Shown here: piece by piece, positions 1 to 11,100 of the stretch
Layout of the letters: every line of letters begins with the position of its first letter
How positions within the stretch are numbered: the first letter of the stretch is position 1
Origin: Clostridia bacterium
Lineage (GTDB): Bacteria > Bacillota > Clostridia > Oscillospirales > CAG-272
Length of the DNA stretch: 64,000 nt
Reading direction: 5' to 3'
Assembly: GCA_029007295.1 (NCBI GenBank)
Contig: JAQXHN010000043.1
Location: forward strand, 1 to 64,000
Translations under genes and position numbers: made by a program
The notes under the pieces: model-generated
Database searches by the model: none
Told to the model about the DNA's origin: nothing
The model's input: only the letters and a program-made list of their open reading frames with translations

Positions 1-1
1 G

Positions 2-1618
<1,617 letters not shown>

Positions 1619-1631
1619 TTTTGTAATGAAT

Positions 1632-1666
1632 AATTCAGCAGGGGCGGAGAACCGCCCCTGTGAATT
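1632..1666 (+). promoter_or_regulatory. Strong dnaK-dnaJ intergenic hairpin (AATTCAGCAGGGGCGG / CCGCCCCTGTGAATT) without a clear U-tract
   Basis: Near-perfect ~15 bp inverted repeat with one bulge, 4-nt loop. Confidence 0.7.
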
Positions 1667-1720
1667 GGTTATACAGCGACTTTAAATTGAAGTCAGGCTA
1701 TGAATGAGAGGAAGCAATAA

Positions 1721-2842
1721 ATGGCAGACCAGAAAAGGGACTACTATGAAGTATTGGGCATAGATAAAAATGCTGACGATACTGCATTGAAAAAGGCATA
1801 CCGAGTCCTTGCCAAAAAATATCATCCGGATATGAATCCGGGAGACAAAGAGGCAGAAGCTAAGTTTAAGGAGGTAAACGAAGCTTATGCCGTGCTTTCC
1901 GATCCCGACAAGAGAGCAAAATATGACAGATACGGTCATGCGGGCGTTGACGGAAATGCCGGCGCAGGAGGCTTTGACTTCTCCGGCGGAGGCTTCGGCG
2001 ATATTTTCGGCGACATTTTCGGCGGTATGTTCGGAGGCGGCGGTAACAGAAGGAACGCTCCTATGGAGGGCGACGATGTTTTGGCAAGAGTCAGCGTTTC
2101 CTTTGAGGAGGCGGCGTTCGGCTGTAAAAAGGATATTTCCTTTAACCGTATTGAAAAATGCTCCGAGTGTCAGGGCTCCGGGGCGGAAAAGGGCACAAAG
2201 GCGGAAACCTGTTCGGCATGTCACGGCACGGGTCAGGTAAGGGTTACACAGAAAACTATGCTCGGTATGATGCAGACCCAAAAGACCTGCGACGCATGCC
2301 GGGGAACCGGTAAAATAATAAAAAATCCGTGCAAAAATTGCAGGGGAACAGGCTATGTAAGGGTAAAAAAGACCTTGAGCGTTACCATACCCGAGGGAAT
2401 TTCAAACGGAATGAGAATTTCGGTCAGAGCCCAGGGCGACGCCGGCAGGAACGGCGGCGGCGCAGGAGACCTTGTAATTCAGGTTGCGGTAAGAGAGCAT
2501 AAAATTTTTACAAGAGACGGTGACAATCTTCTTTGTGAAATTCCGATTTCCTTTCCAGAGGCGGCGCTCGGCGCAGAAATATCCGTACCTACGCTTGAGG
2601 ATAACGTTAAATACACCATTCCGGAGGGAACTCAGACCGGAACAAAATTCCGTCTGAAGGGCAAGGGTGTCTCCAATGTAAATAATCCGAAATACAAGGG
2701 TGATTTGATATTCACCGTGTTGGTTGAAGTACCTAAAAACCTCTCCGATAAGGAAAAGAAGCTTCTTCGTGATTTTGCCGAGGTATGCGGTGAAAACAGA
2801 TACTTAAAGAAAAAGAGCTTTTTTGAAAGAAAGAAGAAATAA
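1721..2842 (+). CDS. dnaJ: Chaperone protein DnaJ
   Basis: J-domain (HPD), Gly/Phe region, four CxxCxGxG-type zinc motifs ([32 protein letters not shown]). Confidence 0.97.
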   Translation: MADQKRDYYEVLGIDKNADDTALKKAYRVLAKKYHPDMNPGDKEAEAKFKEVNEAYAVLSDPDKRAKYDRYGHAGVDGNAGAGGFDFSGGGFGDIFGDIFGGMFGGGGNRRNAPMEGDDVLARVSVSFEEAAFGCKKDISFNRIEKCSECQGSGAEKGTKAETCSACHGTGQVRVTQKTMLGMMQTQKTCDACRGTGKIIKNPCKNCRGTGYVRVKKTLSVTIPEGISNGMRISVRAQGDAGRNGGGAGDLVIQVAVREHKIFTRDGDNLLCEIPISFPEAALGAEISVPTLEDNVKYTIPEGTQTGTKFRLKGKGVSNVNNPKYKGDLIFTVLVEVPKNLSDKEKKLLRDFAEVCGENRYLKKKSFFERKKK

Positions 2843-2886
2843 GAGTTAGTTGAAAACCGCTTGTTTTCATATAGAAAGGCAATAAA

Positions 2887-3807
2887 ATGAATTGGACACA
2901 GATAAAGGTTACCTGCGATTCCGAGAAATTAGATGAGATATGCGCTATTGTCGGAATGATAGATTCCCGGCTTCAAATTGAGGATTTCAGTCATATGGAT
3001 ACGGATCTCGATACGGTATACGGCACGCTCATTGATGAAGAATTGCTGAATGCAGACAGGACTCATTCCTCCGTCAGCATCTATCTTGAAGGCGGAAAGA
3101 ATCCAAATGATGCAAGGGGCTTTATTGAAGACAGAATTCGTGATTTGGGGCTTGACGCAACAATAGAGATTATTGGCGTCGGCGACGAGGATTGGGAAAA
3201 CGCCTGGAAGAAATATTACAAGCCCTTTGTAATCGGTAAGCATATAGCAATAGTACCCGCATGGGAAAAATACGACGCAAAGCCCGAGGATACAGTAATC
3301 ACAATGGATCCCGGCCTTGCCTTCGGCGCCGGAACCCATGAAACAACACGCCTTTGCGCCTCTCTTATCGAGGACAATATTAAGCCCGGTATGAAGGTGC
3401 TTGACGTAGGGACGGGAAGCGGCATTCTCGCAATCTGTGCGTCCAAGCTCGGCGCCTTAAGCGTCGACGCTACCGATATTGACCCCATTGCCGTAAGAGT
3501 CGCAAATGAAAATGCGAAAGCAAACGGAACCGAAAATATAAATTGCTTCGTGTCGGATTTACTCTCTCAGGTTGAGGGTAAGTATGATATGGTCAGCGCC
3601 AATATAGTAGCGGATATTATTATCCGTATGGCTCCGGATTTGGGCAGAGTTACAAGATACGGCTCGATAATAGTATGCTCCGGTATTATTGATGAATATG
3701 CAGAGGACGTTATCAACGCTATGGACGAAAACGGCTTCGGAGTATCGGATGTCCGTTCGGACGGCGGCTGGAAGGGTATTATGTTTACTAAGGTTACGGA
3801 ACCTTAA
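2887..3807 (+). CDS. prmA: Ribosomal protein L11 methyltransferase
   Basis: MDPGLAFGAGTHETTRLC and VLDVGTGSGILAICASKLGA motifs; dnaJ-prmA neighbourhood. Confidence 0.95.
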   Translation: MNWTQIKVTCDSEKLDEICAIVGMIDSRLQIEDFSHMDTDLDTVYGTLIDEELLNADRTHSSVSIYLEGGKNPNDARGFIEDRIRDLGLDATIEIIGVGDEDWENAWKKYYKPFVIGKHIAIVPAWEKYDAKPEDTVITMDPGLAFGAGTHETTRLCASLIEDNIKPGMKVLDVGTGSGILAICASKLGALSVDATDIDPIAVRVANENAKANGTENINCFVSDLLSQVEGKYDMVSANIVADIIIRMAPDLGRVTRYGSIIVCSGIIDEYAEDVINAMDENGFGVSDVRSDGGWKGIMFTKVTEP

Positions 3808-3864
3808 AAAGCAACGCCCGGCGAATTGCCTTAAAAGGGTAATGCGCCGTATTAAAAAATTATC

Positions 3865-3893
3865 TTTACAAATTAAAAACTATGTGATATACT
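3865..3893 (+). promoter_or_regulatory. SigmaA-type promoter TTTACA-N17-TATACT
   Basis: Consensus-like -35/-10 with 17 nt spacer upstream of the 3937 ORF. Confidence 0.65.
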
Positions 3894-3936
3894 GTAGTTG
3901 CATAGTGCAAAATATATATTACAGGAGGATAATAAA

Positions 3937-4179
3937 ATGTCTAACAAAAATGAGAACTCAAGCGATGTAATCGTGAAATTGGTTGTTTTTATCGGTGCTA
4001 TTGCGGCTATTGCCGTTGCAGCAATGGTTTTTGTAAAGAAATTCAATAAGAAAACCGCATGCGAGTGCGACGACGGTTTCAGTTTTGACGATGAAGATTT
4101 CTGTGATGATTACGATTGTTGCTGCGATTGCGACGATTGTTCGGATGAATGTGAATGCGAAGAGCAAACCGAAGAATAA
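3937..4179 (+). CDS. Small membrane protein with Asp/Cys-rich tail (80 aa)
   Basis: AGGAGG SD 5' of ATG at 3937; one TM helix then ACECDDGFSFDDEDFCDDYDCCCDCDDCSDECECEEQTEE; flanked by promoter and terminator. Confidence 0.75.
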   Translation: MSNKNENSSDVIVKLVVFIGAIAAIAVAAMVFVKKFNKKTACECDDGFSFDDEDFCDDYDCCCDCDDCSDECECEEQTEE

Positions 4180-4197
4180 AATTATTGAGCAACGAGA

Positions 4198-4225
4198 GCG
4201 AAACGGCTATCCGTTTCGCTTTTTT
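4198..4225 (+). terminator. Rho-independent terminator
   Basis: GCGAAACGG-CTAT-CCGTTTCGC followed by TTTTTT. Confidence 0.85.
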
Positions 4226-4243
4226 GCATAACATGCGATTATT

Positions 4244-4864
4244 ATGGAAGAAATAAAGAAAAAAGGTAAATTTATTGTATTTGAAGGTATCGACGGAAGC
4301 GGTAAATCTACTCAGGCAGACCGCCTTGTCAGATATTTAAAATCAAAAAACATAAAAGCCGTTGTTACAAACGAGCCTCAGAGCGACAGACCTGTGGGTA
4401 TGCTCATAAGGCAGGCACTGAAAAAACAGATTTCCTTTGACGAAAAGACTATAGCCCTTTTGTTCGCCGCCGACAGACTTGATCATATTCAAAGAATCAG
4501 TGAAAAGCTGGACGAGGGCTTCTGGGTTGTCTGCGACAGATATTATTTTTCCTCCTTTGCTTACAACGATACCGCTCTTAACAAGGAATGGATTATTTCC
4601 GTTAATTCCGAAGCAATGAACGCTTTGAAAGCCGACATGACGATATTTCTCGATATTCCGTGCGATATATCCCTGTCAAGAGTGTCAAAGCGGGGAGAGA
4701 GAGAAATATTTGAAAATACCGAAAGACAGAATAGAGTCAGAAACAATTATCTTGAGCTGTTTAAACGTTTCAAAGACGATGAAAATATTGTTGTAATAGA
4801 CGGAAACGCAAAACAGAATATTATAGAAAAAAAGATAGCCGATAAGATCGACGAACTCATTTAA
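4244..4864 (+). CDS. tmk: Thymidylate kinase
   Basis: FIVFEGIDGSGKSTQADRL P-loop, TNEPQSDRPVG, DRYYFSSFAY. Confidence 0.95.
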   Translation: MEEIKKKGKFIVFEGIDGSGKSTQADRLVRYLKSKNIKAVVTNEPQSDRPVGMLIRQALKKQISFDEKTIALLFAADRLDHIQRISEKLDEGFWVVCDRYYFSSFAYNDTALNKEWIISVNSEAMNALKADMTIFLDIPCDISLSRVSKRGEREIFENTERQNRVRNNYLELFKRFKDDENIVVIDGNAKQNIIEKKIADKIDELI

Positions 4865-4869
4865 AAACA

Positions 4870-4931
4870 AATAATCCCCTTAAGGCAGGGCTTGAAAAAA
4901 GCTTCAAAACCGTGCCGAGGGGATTATTTTT
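4870..4931. terminator. Hairpin/terminator between convergent tmk and DUF1846 gene
   Basis: AATAATCCCCT ... AGGGGATTATT followed by TTT; inner partial stem. Confidence 0.7.
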
Positions 4932-5001
4932 ATGAAAAAAGCCGTCTTTGAAAAATATAAGAGGTAAAAAAACACCTGTATAATTTCCGCCGAAAGGGCT
5001 A

Positions 5002-6489
5002 TTATTTATGGAATAATTTTTTAGATGTGTAGACAGGCTCGCATGTGAGATTGATACCGAGCTTGCGGAAAATATCATCGTCGATTTGAGCAAGAATAAC
5101 AGTGGAATGCGCTTCACATCCGCTGAGCAATTCGAGATTTTTGTATGCAAGCGCCGCTTCTTCGTTTTCGGTTGCGGAAATCGCAAGAGCAATCAGCGTC
5201 TCGTCGGAATGAAGTCTGGGGTTGTGATTGCCGAGAGTTGTTATCTTCAGCGTTTGAATAGGCTCTATGGTTTTCGGGTCAATCAGCTTAACAGGCTTCG
5301 GCAAATTGCTGATAGCTTTAATCGCATTAAGCAATGCCGCACTCGCCGCACCGAGCAGCGGAGAGGTCTTTCCTGTAATGATTCTGCCGTCAGGTAATTC
5401 TATTGCAACAGCCGGTTGAGAATCCGTTTCCTGTGAACGTGAAATAGCCGCCTTGACAACAGGGCGGTCATCAACCGAAATTTCAGCCTGACGCATAAGC
5501 CTTTCAAGCTTCTGAACTGCATTTTCGGAGATGTCCCCCTTTTTTCTGGAACACAGCGTTTTGAAATAACGGCGTACTATTTCATCCTTGGAGGCTCTGC
5601 ACACCGCATCGTTGTCCGTGATACAGTAGCCTGCCATATTTACCCCCATATCCGTTGGAGATTTGTATGGGCTTTTTCCGGATATTCTTTCAAATATTGC
5701 GTTAAGAACAGGAAAAATTTCAACGTCCCTGTTGTAATTTACCGTTGTTATGCCGTATGCGTCAAGATGGTATGGGTCGATCATATTAACGTCGTCAAGA
5801 TCTGCCGTTGCGGCTTCATACGCAAGATTAACCGGATGCTTCAAGGGTAAATTCCAGATTGGAAATGTTTCAAATTTCGCATAGCCTGCGTTAACGCCTC
5901 TTTTATGCTCATGATAAAGCTGTGAAAGACATGTAGCCATCTTACCGCTTCCCGGACCCGGTGCGGTTACGACAACCAGAGGTCTTGATGTCTCGATATA
6001 TTCATTTTTGCCGAGTCCCTCGTCGCTCACAATGTGCGGAACGTTGTATGGATATCCTTCGATGGGATAATGGATGAAAACCTTGACGCCGAAGCCACGG
6101 AGTTTTTTCATGAAGGTCTGCACGGCGGTTTGTCCCTTGTATTGAGTAATGCAAACGCTGCCTACATACAAACCGATGCCTCTGAACGCGTCGATAAGAC
6201 GGAGAACGTCGACATCATAGGTGATACCGATATCTCCCCTGATTTTGTTGTTTTCAATGTGCTCGGAATTGATAACAATAACTATTTCCGCCTGCTCTTT
6301 AATCTGGCAGAGCATCCTTAATTTACTGTCGGGAAGAAATCCCGGCAAAACTCTCGACGCATGGTAATCGTCAAATAGCTTACCTCCGAATTCAAGGTAG
6401 AGCTTACCTCCGAAATCGGAAATACGCTTGCCTATCTGCTCCGACTGCATTTTTATGTAGGCATCATTATCAAAGCCGATCTTTCTCAT
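5002..6489 (-). CDS. DUF1846 family protein
   Basis: MRKIGFDNDAYIKMQSEQIGKRI...GGKLYLEFGGKLFDDYHASRVLPGF...VVVTAPGPGSGKMATCLSQLYHE; typical ~500 aa length. Start placed at 6489. Confidence 0.88.
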   Translation of the reverse strand: MRKIGFDNDAYIKMQSEQIGKRISDFGGKLYLEFGGKLFDDYHASRVLPGFLPDSKLRMLCQIKEQAEIVIVINSEHIENNKIRGDIGITYDVDVLRLIDAFRGIGLYVGSVCITQYKGQTAVQTFMKKLRGFGVKVFIHYPIEGYPYNVPHIVSDEGLGKNEYIETSRPLVVVTAPGPGSGKMATCLSQLYHEHKRGVNAGYAKFETFPIWNLPLKHPVNLAYEAATADLDDVNMIDPYHLDAYGITTVNYNRDVEIFPVLNAIFERISGKSPYKSPTDMGVNMAGYCITDNDAVCRASKDEIVRRYFKTLCSRKKGDISENAVQKLERLMRQAEISVDDRPVVKAAISRSQETDSQPAVAIELPDGRIITGKTSPLLGAASAALLNAIKAISNLPKPVKLIDPKTIEPIQTLKITTLGNHNPRLHSDETLIALAISATENEEAALAYKNLELLSGCEAHSTVILAQIDDDIFRKLGINLTCEPVYTSKKLFHK

Positions 6490-6638
6490 TTTTAAATCCC
6501 CAAAATATTTATAAAAATTCCCTATAATTTTATCACACTCGTCAAAGCGTGTCAATAAATTACAAAAAAATAAATTAAAGAATTGAAAAATACGACAGTA
6601 TGTGATAAAATACCGGTATATATAATCGGAGAGAAATT

Positions 6639-7772
6639 ATGGATAATAAATATGAATTTGTAGCGACATGCCTTTTCGGTCTTGAAAGACTTCTGGGCGA
6701 GGAAATAGACGCACTCGGATATGAAAGAGTGGAAACCATAGACGGCAGAGTAACGTTCAAGGGACCTATCGAGGCGGCTGCAAGAGCCAATATTTGGCTT
6801 CGCTGCGCCGAGAGGGTGCTTTTGAAAATCGGTTCGTTTAAGGCATATACCTTTGACGATTTGTTTGAGGGCACAAGATCTCTTTGCTGGGAGGAATGGA
6901 TATTATGCGACGACGCCTTCCCGGTCAAGGGTCATTCCGTAAGAAGCAAGCTCTTTTCGGTTTCCGACTGTCAGAGCATTGTTAAAAAGGCTATAGTCAC
7001 AAGGCTTTCCGGCGAATACGGGATCGAGCGTTTTGAAGAGAGTGCGTCGAGACTGCAGATAGAGTTTTTTATTCTGAACGATACTGTGACGATGATGCTC
7101 GATACAACGGGTGTGGGTCTTCATAAAAGGGGCTACAGGACCGAAAGTGTGCTTGCGCCGATAAGCGAAACCCTGGCGGCGGCTCTTGTGAAGCTATCCA
7201 GACCGAGAGAAGGGGTGCTTACATGGGACCCGTTTTGCGGTTCGGGAACAATCGCAATAGAGGCGGCAATGATAATGAGAAATAAAGCGCCGGGCTTAAA
7301 TCGATGCTTTGCGTCCGAGGATTACGATTCGTTTCCGAGAGATATATGGACAAGAGCGAGAGAGGAAGCGAGGGATTCGGAAAAGGATACCCGATTTGAG
7401 GCATATGCCAGCGATTTGTCTCCTGCCGCCGTAGAAATTACCGAGGCAAATATAAAAAGAGCCGGCGTTGAGACAAATGTCAAAGCGTTTGTTCAGGATG
7501 CATTAAAAATAGAGAAAGGCGGAAGAAGAGGTACTATTGTCTGCAATCCGCCGTACGGCGAGCGGCTTTCCGATAGAAGAGAGTGCGAAGAGCTATACCG
7601 TAAAATGGGCAGGCATTTTGCCTCCCTTGAGCCGTGGCAAATATATATAATCACATCGCACAGGGACTTTGCAAGGCTGTACGGAAGACGCCCCGATAAG
7701 GTGAGAAAGCTATACAACGGTATGCTTGAGTGTGGGTTTTACCAGTTTTTTAAGAACAGGAGCAAGGGGTAA
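6639..7772 (+). CDS. THUMP-domain class I SAM-dependent RNA methyltransferase (RlmL/YpsC-like)
   Basis: Start MDNKYEFVATCLFGLERLLGEEI, LTWDPFCGSGTIAIEAA, IVCNPPYGERL. Confidence 0.92.
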   Translation: MDNKYEFVATCLFGLERLLGEEIDALGYERVETIDGRVTFKGPIEAAARANIWLRCAERVLLKIGSFKAYTFDDLFEGTRSLCWEEWILCDDAFPVKGHSVRSKLFSVSDCQSIVKKAIVTRLSGEYGIERFEESASRLQIEFFILNDTVTMMLDTTGVGLHKRGYRTESVLAPISETLAAALVKLSRPREGVLTWDPFCGSGTIAIEAAMIMRNKAPGLNRCFASEDYDSFPRDIWTRAREEARDSEKDTRFEAYASDLSPAAVEITEANIKRAGVETNVKAFVQDALKIEKGGRRGTIVCNPPYGERLSDRRECEELYRKMGRHFASLEPWQIYIITSHRDFARLYGRRPDKVRKLYNGMLECGFYQFFKNRSKG

Positions 7773-7794
7773 AGTGAAGTTTTGGTGAAAGCCC

Positions 7795-7823
7795 TTTACA
7801 AACAGCAGATAATAGGTTATAAT
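7795..7823 (+). promoter_or_regulatory. SigmaA-type promoter TTTACA-N17-TATAAT
   Basis: Consensus hexamers and 17 nt spacer 5' of the 7852 ORF. Confidence 0.7.
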
Positions 7824-7851
7824 TATACAAAAAACCGAAAAGGAAGCAGCT

Positions 7852-9345
7852 ATGGATAAAAATAATTTTAACGGTGATGAAAGCATTCGTAACGAGGACG
7901 AGCTTACCGAAAATGAAATCGAAGAAGCAGTAGAAACAACGCTATTAACGGGAGAAGCCCCCGATAATTCTTTTGAATCTGCCGATAATGCCGAAGACGA
8001 CGGCTCCAAGGAAGCCGAAGAGGACGAAGAAGCCGAAGAGGACGAAGAGGGCGAAGAGGACGAAGAGGACGAAGCAAAGCCCATCCCCGCAAAGGGAACA
8101 AACAGCGGCAAGCTTTTGGCGGTGATAATTGTTCTAGCCTTGGTAGCGGCAGTAGCGATAGCGGCAACCATTTTGCTTACGCCTCAGAAGGAGGACTCCG
8201 ACAAAGATATAAAAACAGAAAATAAGACAGACTCCGACACAGCCGAATATGCGAATTTCGATTACAGCGCCGGCATTGACGAAAACGGCTTTTGGGAAGG
8301 TATAGACGCTAGCGATTATATTACGCTTTGCGACTATGATCCGATTATGATTCCCGTAAAAGACGCAACCGTTTCCGACGATGACGTTAATACACAAATC
8401 GAATCGTTCCGCTCGCAGTATACCGAAACGAAAAAGATCACGGACCGCGCCGTTAAAGACGGGGATACGCTCAATATTGATTATGTCGGCACAATCGACA
8501 ATGTTGAATTTGAAGGCGGAAACACAAACGGTAAGGGCACGGATGTAACTATCGGCAAAACAACCTATATCGACGACTTTTTGGAACAGCTGATAGGGCA
8601 TACACCCGGCGAAACCTTCGATGTCAACGTGACCTTCCCGGAGGATTACGAGGAAGTCAAAGAAGGTCAAACCAGTAAGCTGAACGGCAAGGACGCTGTG
8701 TTCAGCGTCACGGTAAACTATATTTCCGAGAGCTATCTGCCCGAATTTAACGATGATTTTGTAGCCAAGAATCTTACCGCCGATTACGGTTGGGCTACCG
8801 CTGACGAAGCGAAAGAGGGTATTAAAAAGACTCTTACGGAGAATGCGTATTACAATTATATTAACAGCTATCTTTTGGAAAACTGCACGATTTCCGACTA
8901 TCCGGAATCAATGTACGATTATCAGAAGAACGCTCTTCTTGCATACTACTCACAGTATGCTTCAAGCTACAACTACACACTGGAGGATATGCTTACCGCC
9001 ATGGGCTATGATAATATAAACGCCTTTGTGGAAGCAAACGATGACGCAATTAAGTCGAATATAAAACGAGACCTTATTACTCAAGCTATAGCTAAGGAGC
9101 AGGGTATTAAGGTAGACGATGATTACATTGAGCAATTCTTTAAGGAAGAATACGGTCTGGACGATTATTCACAGTTCGAGAATACCTACGGTCATAATTA
9201 TATAGTTTATGCGACAATCGGCGAAACGGTATACAAGAGCCTTATCCAAAACGCCGAAATTGATTACAGTGCACCGGCAGATACGACCGAAACAACCGAA
9301 GCAACAGAAGCAACAGATACAACCGATACGAGTGCAAATAACTGA
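7852..9345 (+). CDS. Membrane-anchored trigger-factor-like protein with FKBP-type PPIase domain
   Basis: Acidic cytoplasmic N-tail, TM (LLAVIIVLALVAAVAIAATILL), FKBP-like VKDGDTLNIDYVGTIDNVEFEGGN...GHTPGETFDVNVTFPEDY, then trigger-factor-like C-terminal helical region. Confidence 0.85.
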   Translation: MDKNNFNGDESIRNEDELTENEIEEAVETTLLTGEAPDNSFESADNAEDDGSKEAEEDEEAEEDEEGEEDEEDEAKPIPAKGTNSGKLLAVIIVLALVAAVAIAATILLTPQKEDSDKDIKTENKTDSDTAEYANFDYSAGIDENGFWEGIDASDYITLCDYDPIMIPVKDATVSDDDVNTQIESFRSQYTETKKITDRAVKDGDTLNIDYVGTIDNVEFEGGNTNGKGTDVTIGKTTYIDDFLEQLIGHTPGETFDVNVTFPEDYEEVKEGQTSKLNGKDAVFSVTVNYISESYLPEFNDDFVAKNLTADYGWATADEAKEGIKKTLTENAYYNYINSYLLENCTISDYPESMYDYQKNALLAYYSQYASSYNYTLEDMLTAMGYDNINAFVEANDDAIKSNIKRDLITQAIAKEQGIKVDDDYIEQFFKEEYGLDDYSQFENTYGHNYIVYATIGETVYKSLIQNAEIDYSAPADTTETTEATEATDTTDTSANN

Positions 9346-9348
9346 CAA

Positions 9349-10065
9349 ATGAGAAAATTAATTATATCTTTTTTGTGCGTATTGCTTGCGTTTGCGAGCG
9401 TTTCCTGCGCCTCGAAAAAAACCGAAGAGGAAAATGCGCCGGCAGACACCGCCGAAAAAGTCTCGGAAGCGAATACCGAAGACAAGCAGTCCGAGGAGCT
9501 TAGTATTGACAGCTTCGATTACAGCGAGCCGTTTGACGAAAAGGGCTGCTGGAAAGGGATTAATGCGCTTGAGTACGTAACGCTTTGCGATTATGAAAAT
9601 ATCGATATTCCGACGGACGAAGAATTAAAGGCGGAGGATACCAACAAATACTCCTATATAGTCGACTACCTTTCCAAGAGGTGCAATGTCAGCTCATATC
9701 CCGATTTGATGTTTGATTATCAGGCAAAGGCCCTTTGCGTTTCAATTGAAAATATTGCATCAAGCAGCAATATTTCATATCATGAAATGCTGAACAATAT
9801 CGGATATAAGGATTCGGACGAATTGATTGAGGCTTCGAGGGAAGAAATTAACGAGCAAATAAAGAAGGATTTGATTATTCAGGCAATCGCCGAGGAGCAG
9901 TCGATTACAATGAATGAGGATTTACTTGCCGAATACTTCAAAAATTCCTACGACATTGAGGATTATTCCTCTTACGTTGAAAGATACGGAATAGGATACC
10001 TAATGTATTCCGCATTAAGTGAGATTGTTCTTAAGACCGTTGCCGGAGAAGCTGTTTTCGAATAG
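9349..10065 (+). CDS. Lipoprotein paralogous to 7852 product, lacking the PPIase domain
   Basis: Lipobox (LLAFASVSC); DYSEPFDEKGCWKGINALEYVTLCDYENIDIP and the C-terminal region align with 7852 product. Confidence 0.82.
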   Translation: MRKLIISFLCVLLAFASVSCASKKTEEENAPADTAEKVSEANTEDKQSEELSIDSFDYSEPFDEKGCWKGINALEYVTLCDYENIDIPTDEELKAEDTNKYSYIVDYLSKRCNVSSYPDLMFDYQAKALCVSIENIASSSNISYHEMLNNIGYKDSDELIEASREEINEQIKKDLIIQAIAEEQSITMNEDLLAEYFKNSYDIEDYSSYVERYGIGYLMYSALSEIVLKTVAGEAVFE

Positions 10066-10097
10066 CTTTTATCCTTAACAAGAAATAAAGATGAAGT

Positions 10098-10128
10098 AAA
10101 GAGCCTGAAAAACGCAGGCTCTTTATTA
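10098..10128 (+). terminator. Rho-independent terminator
   Basis: AAAGAGCCTG-loop-CAGGCTCTTT. Confidence 0.85.
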
Positions 10129-10184
10129 ATTGTCGGTCTTGATTTTATTTTTCTGTTTTTTAAAAAAGTTTATTTAAAAATTGC

Positions 10185-10213
10185 TTGACATTTTTAAAAA
10201 AAGGGAATACAAT
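10185..10213 (+). promoter_or_regulatory. SigmaA-type promoter of atp operon TTGACA-N17-TACAAT
   Basis: Exact -35 consensus, 17 nt spacer, -10 TACAAT, directly 5' of atpB. Confidence 0.75.
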
Positions 10214-10261
10214 TACTCCCGTATTAATTGTTTATACATTCAGAAAAGAGTGAATATTAAA

Positions 10262-11095
10262 ATGACAAAACGACAATTCCGAAAACGTTTGATTGTTTTT
10301 GCGTTATTGCTCGCAATAGTGCTTGTCGGAATAATATTTACGGCGTCCGATTCTTCCGAAAAGGAATCGATTAAGGAGGTTATGAAGGACGCCGTCTTAC
10401 ACGAAACGGAAAAGGTTAGCCTGTTCGGCATCATTTTTGTTAATCCGGGGCTGATTTCTGCATTTACGGTAACGGGCATTATTCTGATTTTTGCGCTTGC
10501 GGTAAGAATTTTTGCGGTTCCGAAATTTAAAAGAATACCCGGCAAATTGCAATCCCTGCTTGAGATGTCGGTCGGTATGTTCGACGGTATGGCCAGGGAA
10601 AAAAGCCCCCACCGGTATAGATTTCTGTCGGCATACATCTTCACTGCGGGCGTATATATTTTCATCGGTACGGTGTTTGAATTATTCGGCTTTCAGGCGA
10701 TTACCGCATCAGGCAATGCTATTTCCATGCCCGCCCCGCTTGCCGATATAAACGGCGCAATATCGCTCGGCGTGCTTTCGTATTCGGTAATATTGATCGG
10801 CGGACTGATTTGTGCGGGACCGAGCGGAGCATTTAAAGCCTTGAAGGATTTTTCGCTGCCTATTTCAATGAGCTTCCGTTTGTTTGGCGCATTGTTATCG
10901 GGCGCATTGGTTACAGAGCTTGTTTACTATTATTTTTCCCTAAGCTTTGTATTGCCGGTTATCGTAGGAGTATTATTTACACTTATCCACGCCGTGATTC
11001 AGGCGTATGTATTAACAATGCTTACGGCGCAATTCTACGGAGAATCAACCGAGAAAAAAGAAAAGAAAAAACAAAAAAATAAATCAAGAGGGTGA
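10262..11095 (+). CDS. atpB: F-type ATP synthase subunit a
   Basis: Multi-TM protein with SFRLFGALLSGALV and LIHAVIQAYVLTMLTAQF; first gene of atp operon. Confidence 0.9.
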   Translation: MTKRQFRKRLIVFALLLAIVLVGIIFTASDSSEKESIKEVMKDAVLHETEKVSLFGIIFVNPGLISAFTVTGIILIFALAVRIFAVPKFKRIPGKLQSLLEMSVGMFDGMAREKSPHRYRFLSAYIFTAGVYIFIGTVFELFGFQAITASGNAISMPAPLADINGAISLGVLSYSVILIGGLICAGPSGAFKALKDFSLPISMSFRLFGALLSGALVTELVYYYFSLSFVLPVIVGVLFTLIHAVIQAYVLTMLTAQFYGESTEKKEKKKQKNKSRG

Positions 11096-11100
11096 CAAAA

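Noticed and set aside
3689-3970. 93-aa ORF overlapping prmA end
   Set aside because: Overlaps two better-supported genes out of frame, no SD.
8010-8080. Short tandem DNA repeat (GAAGCCGAAGAGGACGAA-like) as a mobile or regulatory repeat
   Set aside because: Explained as coding low-complexity acidic tail.
7710-8171. Antisense ORF rich in Ser (SSSSSPSSSSSASSSSS)
   Set aside because: Complement of the GAA/GAC acidic repeat of the real gene; codon-bias artefact.
7852-10065. 7852 and 9349 as one gene split by a nonsense mutation
   Set aside because: The second ORF has its own signal peptide/lipobox and repeats both N- and C-terminal modules of the first, so they are tandem paralogues.
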